From NCBI GenBank assembly GCA_029256465.1, contig JAQSXW010000039.1, positions 1-7,247 on the forward strand: a stretch of DNA of 7,247 nucleotides, read 5' to 3'. Position 1 is the first letter of the stretch, and each line of letters begins with the position of its first letter. The DNA is from Evtepia sp. (GTDB lineage Bacteria; Bacillota; Clostridia; Oscillospirales; Oscillospiraceae). Shown piece after piece: positions 1 through 5,895 of the stretch. The notes beneath the pieces were generated by a model. That model had not been told where the DNA came from. It saw nothing but the letters and a program-made list of their open reading frames with translations, and did not search any database. The translations under genes were made by a program, and so were the position numbers.

Positions 1-1
1 T

Positions 2-298
2 CGCTATTCACAGCGCACGGTAAAGGCACTGCGTTTTGCCCGCAATCAGGGGGCGACGGTCATTGCCATCACCGACAGTGAGGAATCTTCTGTTGCAAAG
101 ACTGCACATCATTTGCTTTTGGCACAAAGCGATATGGCTTCTTTTGTTGATTCTTTAGTGGCACCACTCAGTATGATTAATGCATTACTGGTATCGGTCG
201 CCCGTCAGCGGGCAGAAGAGGTTGCGAAGACCTTGGAAAACTTAGAAAAGATATGGACAGAAGACGCTGTCTTTGTCAATCCGGAGGATGAGCTATAG
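2..298 (+). CDS. MurR/RpiR-family transcriptional regulator, C-terminal SIS domain (5' end outside window)
   Basis: Only the last 98 codons are present, and the reading frame is open from base 2. The fragment resembles the second half of a sugar isomerase (SIS) domain as found in MurR/RpiR regulators. It has a Y-S-x-R-T-V-x-A-L-x-x-A entry helix, then a G-A-T-V-I-A-I-T-D-S strand-turn (about residues 18-27 of the fragment), then A-x-x-A-x-H-x-L-L-L and a long C-terminal helix rich in Glu, Lys and Leu. In this family an N-terminal helix-turn-helix binds DNA and the SIS domain senses a phosphosugar or amino-sugar phosphate; the helix-turn-helix would lie upstream and cannot be checked. Its TAG stop shares one base with the GTG start of the next gene, so it seems to head or join the downstream operon. 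The family call is fairly secure, but the ligand and targets are unknown. A non-regulatory SIS protein is a less likely alternative. Confidence 0.82.
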   Translation, partial: RYSQRTVKALRFARNQGATVIAITDSEESSVAKTAHHLLLAQSDMASFVDSLVAPLSMINALLVSVARQRAEEVAKTLENLEKIWTEDAVFVNPEDEL

Positions 299-1575
299 TG
301 GAGCATACGGATATTGTGGTCATTGGTGGCGGTGCGGCTGGAATGATGGCAGCGTTGGCTGCTCGGGAAAAAGGAGCAGAGGTGACTCTCATAGAACCCA
401 ATGAGAAGCTGGGAAGAAAGCTGTATATTACGGGTAAGGGTAGATGTAACCTAACGAATGACTGCAATCCGGAAGCTGTGCTTCAAAATATACCCAACAA
501 TAGCCGTTTCCTGTATAGCGCAGTCAATCGATTCCCACCTGCTGCAGTAAAGGAATACTTTGAAACTTTGGGTGTCCCACTGAAAACAGAACGCGGCGGA
601 CGCGTTTTCCCAAAGTCAGATAAAGCGGCTGATATTATAGACGCTCTTTTTTTTGCTTTGCGCCGGAGACGCGTGAACATTATTAAGGCTCGCGCGGAGC
701 GGTTGATCGTAAAAGAGGGCGCCGTTTCTGGCGTGAAGACAGAAAAAGGGATTATCGGGTGTAGAGCTGCGATATTAGCCACGGGAGGACTTTCTTATCC
801 GCTTACAGGTTCCACTGGTGAGGGGCATCTGATGGCGGCAGAATTGGGACACACGGTACTGCCGCTCAAGGCATCCTTAGTTCCTTTGGTGGAAGATGGG
901 ACGCTTTGTAGCCGCATGCAGGGCTTGTCTCTGCGCAACGTAACGTTGACAGTCAAAAACATGAAAAAGAAAGTAGTTTTCCAGGAGCAGGGTGAATTAC
1001 TTTTTACCCACTATGGTTTATCAGGCCCTTTGGTGCTCAGTGCTAGTGCTCATATGCAGGACTTTGACTCCGACCATTATGTTGCAATCATAGACCTGAA
1101 ACCTGCCTTGGATGAGCATAAACTGGAAGAACGGATTCTTCGGGACTTTTCCGCGCAGCCAAACCGAAATTTTCAAAACATACTGGAAGGACTTTTACCT
1201 CGTCTGATGATTCCAGTAATTTTGGATTTGACTGGGATTCCAGGAGAGACGAAGGTCCATTTGGTCAGCAAACAGCAGCGCAGGCAGTTGGTGGAGAGTT
1301 TAAAGCGGTTCCGCATCGAAATTTTAGAGCCGCGTTCCATCGATGAAGCGATCATTACCGCAGGTGGCGTAAAGACAGGTGAGATTAACCCAGGGACCAT
1401 GATGTCCAAAAAAGTAAGTGGTCTTTTTTTTGCCGGTGAACTGATTGATGTCGATGCCTATACTGGGGGATTTAATCTGCAGATTGCCTGGTGTACCGGA
1501 CGGGTGGCAGGTGAAAGTGCTGGTGACTACTGCAAAAGGGGGAACGGGAATGCCATTTCTGAGCATAGCCATTGA
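298..1575 (+). CDS. HI0933/BaiN-like NAD(P)/FAD-dependent oxidoreductase
   Basis: This is a 425-residue flavoprotein of the HI0933 (YhiN/BaiN) family, probably cytosolic. The N-terminal Rossmann nucleotide-binding motif is at residues 10-15 (GGGAAG), followed by an acidic residue ending the second strand (E33). Family hallmarks follow in order: the G-R-K-L-x-x-T-G-K-G-R-C-N block (39-51), A-T-G-G-L-S-Y-P with G-S-T-G (161-174), G-E-L-L-F-T-H-x-G-L-S-G-P (232-244), and the C-terminal FAD block from A-G-G-V-K-T-G to F-F-A-G-E-L-I-D with T-G-G-F-N-L-Q (355-395). The GTG start at 298 overlaps the preceding stop by one base and has GGAGG at 283-287, ten bases upstream. The length is normal for the family. 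The physiological substrate is not established for most members. BaiN itself was linked to bile acid metabolism, but this sequence alone does not support that role, so no symbol is given. Its last 26 bases overlap cmk. Confidence 0.9.
   Translation: MEHTDIVVIGGGAAGMMAALAAREKGAEVTLIEPNEKLGRKLYITGKGRCNLTNDCNPEAVLQNIPNNSRFLYSAVNRFPPAAVKEYFETLGVPLKTERGGRVFPKSDKAADIIDALFFALRRRRVNIIKARAERLIVKEGAVSGVKTEKGIIGCRAAILATGGLSYPLTGSTGEGHLMAAELGHTVLPLKASLVPLVEDGTLCSRMQGLSLRNVTLTVKNMKKKVVFQEQGELLFTHYGLSGPLVLSASAHMQDFDSDHYVAIIDLKPALDEHKLEERILRDFSAQPNRNFQNILEGLLPRLMIPVILDLTGIPGETKVHLVSKQQRRQLVESLKRFRIEILEPRSIDEAIITAGGVKTGEINPGTMMSKKVSGLFFAGELIDVDAYTGGFNLQIAWCTGRVAGESAGDYCKRGNGNAISEHSH
1537..1543 (+). promoter_or_regulatory. 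Ribosome binding site fixing the cmk start
   Basis: AGGGGGA lies six bases before the ATG at 1550, inside the end of the flavoprotein gene. A longer open frame reaches back to an ATG at 1445. The cytidylate kinase fold begins right after the 1550 ATG (the P-loop is at residues 10-17), so the internal ATG is the real start. Confidence 0.75.
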
Positions 1576-2227
1576 CGGTCCTGCTGGTGCGGGGAAAAGC
1601 ACATTGGCACGCCGTCTGGCACAGGAAATTGACTTTCTCTATGTAGATACTGGGGCGATCTACCGTACGGTTGGCTTATTTGTGGAGAAAAATCGTAAGA
1701 ACTGTGTTGACTCTAATGAGGTCATTCCATTATTAGATAAAATTCAGATGCGTATTGCTTATGCAGAGGATGGCTTGCAACATATGTATCTGCAAGGGGA
1801 AGATGTGACGGAGGAGATCCGTCATAATCGGGTTTCTCAATATGCTTCTCAGGTCTCTGCCATCCCAGAAGTGCGGAGCTTCCTGATTGACATGCAGCGC
1901 ACACTGGCAAAAGAACATAACGTAGTGATGGACGGACGGGATATTGGAACAATCGTTCTGCCAAAGGCTGATCTAAAAATCTTTCTCACTGCTTCGGCAG
2001 AAAAAAGAGCGAAGCGACGTTATCAGGAGCTACTTCAAAAAGGGAGCAATTTGCCATTTGAGCAGATACTAGAGGAATTAATTCGGCGTGACGAGGCGGA
2101 TATGAACCGTTCAGTTGCTCCACTTAGACAGGCGGAGGATGCGGTTTTACTGGATACTTCAGATCTGGACTTAGAGGAAAGCTTTTTGGCACTGTACGCA
2201 ATTGTGAAGGAGAAGTTCGACTTATGA
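1550..2227 (+). CDS. cmk: Cytidylate kinase (CMP/dCMP kinase)
   Basis: This is a 225-residue cytosolic enzyme that transfers phosphate from ATP to CMP or dCMP to give CDP or dCDP, recycling nucleotides from RNA and lipid turnover. The P-loop G-P-A-G-A-G-K-S is at residues 10-17. The CMP-binding D-T-G-A-I-Y-R block is at 33-39 (many homologues have Met where this has Ile). The D-G-R-D-I-G-T signature is at 128-134. The lid and C-terminal block R-R-D-x-x-D-x-x-R runs from 179, followed by L-D-T-S at 201-204. The length matches the usual 215-230 residues. The start was chosen from the ribosome binding site and family alignment; the 26-base overlap with the upstream gene implies coupled translation. 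The stop overlaps the next start as ATGA. The cmk-plsC-ispH-S1 order is, from memory, common in Clostridia. Identification is very secure. Confidence 0.97.
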   Translation: MPFLSIAIDGPAGAGKSTLARRLAQEIDFLYVDTGAIYRTVGLFVEKNRKNCVDSNEVIPLLDKIQMRIAYAEDGLQHMYLQGEDVTEEIRHNRVSQYASQVSAIPEVRSFLIDMQRTLAKEHNVVMDGRDIGTIVLPKADLKIFLTASAEKRAKRRYQELLQKGSNLPFEQILEELIRRDEADMNRSVAPLRQAEDAVLLDTSDLDLEESFLALYAIVKEKFDL

Positions 2228-2814
2228 ACCGTCTTTATAGCTTTCTGTATGCCCTTGTATGGCCCTTTTTCAATTTTGTTCATCCAGGACGAGTGATTGG
2301 TCGTGAGAATATACCGGAAGGTGGTGTTCTGATCTGTGCCAATCATACAAGGAATTCGGATCCTTTGTTTCTCGTTTACGCCTTGAGGCGAAAAATGCCT
2401 CTACGGATTATGGCGAAGGAAGAGATAAAACACTGGCCTTTGGTTGGCCCAATTCTGAGCAAGACCGAACTGATGATTTGGGTAAAAAGAGGGAATGCCG
2501 ATATTGGAGCTGTGAAGGCAGCACTAAAAGCATTGAAAAGCCAGAAAAAGCTGCTGATATTTCCTGAAGGAACTCGTTCAGAAGAGATTGGAGAGGGAAA
2601 AACAGGTGCAGCTATGATGGCAATCAGAGCAGGTGTACCGATTCTCCCAGTGTATATTCCAGCGAAGAAACTCTGGTTCCGCAAAACTCCTGTGGTGATC
2701 GGAGAAGCCTATACTCCATTTTTAGAAGATAGAAAGCCAACCTTAGAGGACTACCGGACTGTGACCCAAAACATGATGGAACGGATTGCAAAGCTGGAGG
2801 AGAGGGCGCAGTGA
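2224..2814 (+). CDS. plsC: PlsC-type 1-acyl-sn-glycerol-3-phosphate acyltransferase
   Basis: This 196-residue member of the LPLAT/PlsC family probably acylates lysophosphatidic acid at position 2 to give phosphatidic acid, the precursor of membrane phospholipids. Motif I is N-H-x4-D with the catalytic pair H41 and D46. An arginine in the motif II region is near residue 89 (V-K-R-G-N). Motif III is F-P-E-G-T-R-S (113-119), and motif IV, V-P-I-L-P-V, is at 138-143. The N-terminal stretch (about residues 4-19) is rich in Leu, Phe, Trp and Tyr and could anchor the protein to the inner face of the membrane. The ATG overlaps the cmk stop by four bases, with AAGGAGAA at 2207-2214 about nine bases upstream. 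Its stop overlaps the next gene as GTGA. It is shorter than E. coli PlsC (about 245 residues) but normal for compact Bacillota versions. Exact acyl donor and acceptor preference cannot be read from sequence. Confidence 0.92.
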   Translation: MNRLYSFLYALVWPFFNFVHPGRVIGRENIPEGGVLICANHTRNSDPLFLVYALRRKMPLRIMAKEEIKHWPLVGPILSKTELMIWVKRGNADIGAVKAALKALKSQKKLLIFPEGTRSEEIGEGKTGAAMMAIRAGVPILPVYIPAKKLWFRKTPVVIGEAYTPFLEDRKPTLEDYRTVTQNMMERIAKLEERAQ

Positions 2815-4772
2815 AGTGCATGTTAGCCAAAAGTGCAGGCTTCTGCTTTGGGGTCAAACGGGCAGTCAGGTTAGCAGAAGAGGCGGCAAAAGAAAATAAA
2901 TCAAGTGTGATGCTAGGGCCTGTGATCCACAATGATGCTATGATTGAGCGGTTGGAGAAACAAGGGGTTCAATGTGTGCAGCAAATGGAAGAAATTCCAC
3001 CGGACACGCAGGTCATTATTCGTTCCCATGGCGAGAGCAAAGCTGTGCAGGAAGTGCTGCAGAAAAAAGGGTGTCCTGTAATTGATGCTACCTGTCCAAA
3101 TGTTTCGAAGATCCATAACATCGTTGCAGATGCTAGTGCCAGAGGCCGCAAGGTTTTTATCATTGGAATTCCTACACACCCTGAGGTCATGGCAATTGCG
3201 GGCTGGTGTGAGGACAAGGAAATATTTGAGAGTGTGGAGGAAATGGGGCAATGGCTAACAGAGAACTCGGCCATTTTCGAGCTGCCAATTACCATGGTTT
3301 CACAGACCACATTGTCCGAAATGATTTGGAATCCGTGTCGAGAAAAACTAAAAAAAGAGTGTACAAACTACGAAATCTTTGATACAATATGCAGAGCTAC
3401 GTGTAAGCGGCAATCAGAGGCACTAAGTTTGGCGGAGCAATGCGACGCAATGCTTATTATCGGAGACCATAAGAGCTCCAACACCAACCGTCTTGCTGAG
3501 CTATGCCGGGCACACTGCCCACTGGTGGTACACATCAGCAGGGCCGAGGAGCTTGACCTGACAGCATTTAGCAGGGCAGCTTCTGTTGGGATTACTGCGG
3601 GTGCATCAACACCCGGGTGGATAATAAAGGAGGTCTTTGATAAAATGAGCGATGAAATCATGGAGATCGAGGAATCATTTGCAGAAATGCTTGAGAAATC
3701 GATCAAAACTTTAAATACGGGGGACAAGGTTACAGGGATTATTACGCGAATTACACCAACCGAAATTCATGTAGATCTTGGCACGAAGCATGCCGGTTAC
3801 ATCCCAGTTTCCGAACTGACTGACGACCTGGAAGTGAAATTAGAAGATCTGCTTCATGTCGGCGACGAAATTGAAACCTATGTGATGCGCGTAAATGATC
3901 TAGAAGGTGTTGTTACCCTTTCGAAAAAGCGTCTTGACAGTGTGAAAAACTGGGACAATATCGAAAAGGCTCAGGAAGATCAGGCTAACGTGGAAGGTAT
4001 TGTCACAGAGGAAAATAAAGGTGGCATCGTAGTATCTGTGAAGGGAATTCGCGTCTTTGTTCCCGCTTCTCAGACTGGTTTACCCAGAGGGGCTGAGATG
4101 TCCGAACTTTTAAAGCAAAAGGTTCGTCTGCGCATCACAGAAGTAAATCGTTCCCGCCGTCGAGTGGTTGGTTCTATCCGTGCTGTAAACAATGAGGAGC
4201 GCACCGCCAAGGCCGCAGAGATTTGGAATAACATTGAAGCGGGCAAGAAGTACAGCGGCACCGTAAAATCTCTGACTTCTTATGGGGCATTTGTTGATAT
4301 CGGCGGAGTAGACGGCATGGTTCACGTTTCCGAGCTTTCTTGGAGCCGTATTAAGTCCCCTGCCGACATCATCAGCGTTGGCGACAAAGTGGAGGTTCAT
4401 GTACTTTCCTTTGATCCAGAGAAGAAAAAGATCTCTCTTGGTATGAAGGATCACGGCGAAGATCCTTGGGCAAAGTTTACCAGCACTTATGAAGTTGGCT
4501 CCGTTGCTAACGTCCGTGTGGTAAAGCTGATGGCTTTTGGTGCCTTTGCTGAGATCGTGCCTGGTGTGGATGGTCTGATTCATATTTCTCAGATCGCTGA
4601 TCATCGAGTAGAGAAGCCGGGAGACGAGCTGAAGGAAGGCCAGACAGTTGACGTCAAGATCACAGAGATTGATTTTGAGAATAAGAAAGTTTCCCTCTCT
4701 ATCCGGGCCCTATTAAATGAAGCCAATCAAGAAGCTGATGGAGTAGAAGAGGCTGCACAGGAAGAAGCCTAA
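2811..4772 (+). CDS. ispH: Fused 4-hydroxy-3-methylbut-2-enyl diphosphate reductase (IspH) and S1 RNA-binding protein
   Basis: This is a 653-residue two-part protein. Residues 1 to about 277 are IspH, the [4Fe-4S] enzyme of the last MEP-pathway step, which reduces HMBPP to IPP and DMAPP. Cluster cysteines are C12 (G-F-C-F-G-V-K-R), C95 (D-A-T-C-P) and C194 (D-T-I-C-x-A-T). Substrate-site residues H40-N41, H73, H123 with E125 (T-H-P-E-V), T166/T167, S222-S223-N224 and S266 (T-A-G-A-S) are all visible, so this half looks intact. Residues from about 279 form an S1-like protein with four OB-fold S1 repeats at roughly 303-374, 391-458, 478-547 and 563-633; repeats 3 and 4 are the most canonical (Y-G-A-F-V-D and F-G-A-F-A-E). 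The tail is acidic. The GTG start overlaps the plsC stop as GTGA, with GGAGGAG at 2796-2802. The fusion is known in Clostridia. A strong internal ribosome binding site and ATG (3645) may also give free S1, equivalent to rpsA. Confidence 0.95.
   Translation: MKCMLAKSAGFCFGVKRAVRLAEEAAKENKSSVMLGPVIHNDAMIERLEKQGVQCVQQMEEIPPDTQVIIRSHGESKAVQEVLQKKGCPVIDATCPNVSKIHNIVADASARGRKVFIIGIPTHPEVMAIAGWCEDKEIFESVEEMGQWLTENSAIFELPITMVSQTTLSEMIWNPCREKLKKECTNYEIFDTICRATCKRQSEALSLAEQCDAMLIIGDHKSSNTNRLAELCRAHCPLVVHISRAEELDLTAFSRAASVGITAGASTPGWIIKEVFDKMSDEIMEIEESFAEMLEKSIKTLNTGDKVTGIITRITPTEIHVDLGTKHAGYIPVSELTDDLEVKLEDLLHVGDEIETYVMRVNDLEGVVTLSKKRLDSVKNWDNIEKAQEDQANVEGIVTEENKGGIVVSVKGIRVFVPASQTGLPRGAEMSELLKQKVRLRITEVNRSRRRVVGSIRAVNNEERTAKAAEIWNNIEAGKKYSGTVKSLTSYGAFVDIGGVDGMVHVSELSWSRIKSPADIISVGDKVEVHVLSFDPEKKKISLGMKDHGEDPWAKFTSTYEVGSVANVRVVKLMAFGAFAEIVPGVDGLIHISQIADHRVEKPGDELKEGQTVDVKITEIDFENKKVSLSIRALLNEANQEADGVEEAAQEEA
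3626..3634 (+). promoter_or_regulatory. Candidate internal ribosome binding site for a free S1 protein
   Basis: AAAGGAGGT lies ten bases before an in-frame ATG at 3645 (codon 279 of the fusion), exactly where the IspH domain ends. Translation from there would give a 375-residue four-repeat S1 protein beginning M-S-D-E, similar to how standalone Bacillota S1 proteins start. A caution is that the same bases encode K-E-V, a common ending of the IspH domain, so the match could be partly coincidental. Confidence 0.5.
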
Positions 4773-4819
4773 TTTTTCCTAAGCGTCATTCAGAGTTCAA
4801 AGCATTTGTTGCAATGAAG

Positions 4820-4855
4820 AAAGGGGACTGTGCCTTGATGGACGGTTCCCTTTTT
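4820..4855 (+). terminator. Rho-independent terminator after the IspH-S1 gene
   Basis: The arms 4820-4831 and 4842-4853 pair over 12 positions, including two G-T wobbles (core GGGGACTGT with ACGGTTCCC). The loop is ten bases and a run of five T (4851-4855) follows the CCC. The outer A-T pairs share the T-run. It lies 47 bases after the stop and should end the long upstream operon. Confidence 0.68.
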
Positions 4856-4906
4856 CGCAAAATAAAAGAATATCTGATGGACATAATGAATATTGGAGGT
4901 GTTATT

Positions 4907-5116
4907 ATGGCAACGATTACAAAAGAAACCATTGTAGGTGACATTCTAGATATCGCACCGGAAACGGCGCCTGCTTTCCTAAACATTGGGATGCACTGTT
5001 TGGGTTGCCCTGCGTCTCGAAATGAGACAGTAGAGCAGGCCTGTATGGTACACGGTGTTGATACAAATGAACTCTTGGAGCAACTAAACCAAGTAATTGC
5101 GACAAACAAGAAGTAA
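4907..5116 (+). CDS. DUF1858 small CxxC protein (hybrid-cluster-protein-associated redox disulfide type)
   Basis: This is a 69-residue soluble protein. It begins M-A-T-I-T-K-E-T-I-V-G-D-I-L and carries G-M-H-C-L-G-C-P at residues 28-35, with the cysteine pair C31/C34, followed by E-T-V-E-Q-A-C-M-V-H-G-V-D (40-52). This pattern is the hallmark of the DUF1858 domain. The domain occurs alone or attached to redox proteins such as hybrid cluster protein, and the CxxC pair may be a redox disulfide or metal site; its biochemical role is not established. The ATG at 4907 was chosen because GGAGGT (4895-4900) sits six bases upstream and the family begins there. An earlier in-frame ATG at 4814 lacks a ribosome binding site and would run through a terminator hairpin. 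The gene stands alone between two terminators. The family call is secure, the function is not. Confidence 0.9.
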   Translation: MATITKETIVGDILDIAPETAPAFLNIGMHCLGCPASRNETVEQACMVHGVDTNELLEQLNQVIATNKK

Positions 5117-5130
5117 GAAAACAAAAGAGG

Positions 5131-5164
5131 CGAGGAGCGGAGAATTCCCCGCTCCTCGTTTTTT
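5131..5164 (+). terminator. Strong Rho-independent terminator after the DUF1858 gene
   Basis: This is a perfect ten-base-pair GC-rich stem. The arm CGAGGAGCGG at 5131-5140 pairs with CCGCTCCTCG at 5149-5158 across an eight-base loop, followed at once by six T (5159-5164). It starts 15 bases after the TAA stop and is a textbook intrinsic terminator. Unusually, the next gene begins only 14 bases beyond it. Confidence 0.93.
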
Positions 5165-5166
5165 AT

Positions 5167-5173
5167 GGAAGGG
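5167..5173 (+). promoter_or_regulatory. Ribosome binding site deciding the trmK start
   Basis: GGAAGGG directly abuts and overlaps the GTG at 5173, so it cannot serve that codon. It is five bases before the TTG at 5179 and eleven before the GTG at 5185. The TTG is therefore the best-supported start. Confidence 0.55.
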
Positions 5174-5178
5174 TGAAC

Positions 5179-5895
5179 TTGAGCGTGTTTGAACTATCGC
5201 CACGGTTAAGAACCATCGCAGAACAGGTTCCTTTTGGTGCAAGGCTAGCGGACATAGGAACGGACCATGCCTATCTTCCGGTCTGGCTCTTGATGCAGGA
5301 AAGGATTTCCTCTGCCATTGCATCTGATTTGCGGGAAGGTCCTTTAAGCCGCGGTATAGCGGTGGCACGCCAATGGCAGACCCCATCTGATAAGATTTCG
5401 TTTCGCTGCTGTGATGGCTTGCTTGGTATGGAGAGAAGCGAGTTGGATACCATTGTCATTGCGGGTATGGGCGGTGATACCATTGCCCATACCTTGAGTG
5501 GGGTGACTTGGAGCAATGATCCGGACCTATTATTCTTGCTCCAGCCTATGAGTTCGATACCGGAGTTGCGCCAATGGCTTCAAGAGAATACGTTTCGGAT
5601 TGAGGAAGAAAAAATTGCATTAGAACAATCCAAATACTACGTCATATTGAAGGTGCGCGCCGGATCTATGGAGCCACTTTCTTTGGGGGAACGCTGGGTT
5701 GGTAGACAAAGTAAAGATTCTCCAGAGAATCATAGAACCGAATACATATGTGATGTGATTCGACGACGCAATAGGGCACTGAATGGAATAAAGAATGCTG
5801 TGTCGAAGCCGCCAAAAGTACAAGTGGATGAGCTAAATCATACGCTAAAAGAATTACATCAAATGAGAGAGGAGTGGCTTTCTTGGCAACGGTAG
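5179..5895 (+). CDS. trmK: tRNA (adenine(22)-N(1))-methyltransferase TrmK
   Basis: This 238-residue cytosolic methyltransferase is expected to use S-adenosylmethionine to form m1A at position 22 of tRNA. The Rossmann SAM-binding motif is D-I-G-T-D-H-A-Y-L-P at residues 25-34. The family-specific I-A-G-M-G-G follows at 94-99 and L-L-Q-P-M at 120-124. The C-terminal part (about 170-238) is charged and probably helical, matching the coiled-coil tail of the family. Length is close to Bacillus subtilis TrmK (YqfN). The TTG start is chosen from ribosome-binding-site spacing; GTG at 5173 (+2 codons) or 5185 (-2 codons) are alternatives. The gene sits immediately after a strong terminator with no space for a promoter. 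Its 3' end overlaps the Nif3-like gene by 13 bases; this pairing matches yqfN-yqfO in Bacillus. Identification is very secure, the exact start less so. Confidence 0.94.
   Translation: MSVFELSPRLRTIAEQVPFGARLADIGTDHAYLPVWLLMQERISSAIASDLREGPLSRGIAVARQWQTPSDKISFRCCDGLLGMERSELDTIVIAGMGGDTIAHTLSGVTWSNDPDLLFLLQPMSSIPELRQWLQENTFRIEEEKIALEQSKYYVILKVRAGSMEPLSLGERWVGRQSKDSPENHRTEYICDVIRRRNRALNGIKNAVSKPPKVQVDELNHTLKELHQMREEWLSWQR
5870..5874 (+). promoter_or_regulatory. Ribosome binding site deciding the Nif3-like start
   Basis: AGGAG ends on the first base of a GTG codon (5874), which is too close to use. It is eight bases before the in-frame TTG at 5883, giving a protein that begins M-A-T-V-G-E-V-Y, as many family members do. 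Confidence 0.65.

Noticed and set aside
1445..1549. N-terminal extension of cytidylate kinase from an ATG at 1445
   Set aside because: The extra 35 residues are an out-of-frame reading of the conserved flavoprotein C-terminus. The kinase fold starts after the ATG at 1550, which has its own ribosome binding site.
3620..3625. GATAAT as a -10 element for an internal S1 promoter
   Set aside because: No -35 element is found at 16-18 bases upstream, and transcription would start within the ribosome binding site.
4110..4604. 164-codon open frame on the minus strand, opposite the S1 repeats
   Set aside because: It lies wholly antisense to a strongly conserved coding region, shows no recognisable domain, and its translation is rich in residues expected from antisense reading.
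4882..4887. CATAAT as a -10 element for the DUF1858 gene
   Set aside because: No -35-like sequence lies at normal spacing, there is no extended -10 TG at the right place, and the start point would fall in the ribosome binding site.
4814..4906. In-frame N-terminal extension of the DUF1858 protein from an ATG at 4814
   Set aside because: There is no ribosome binding site before it and it would be translated through a terminator hairpin. The family starts at the 4907 ATG, which has GGAGGT at proper spacing.
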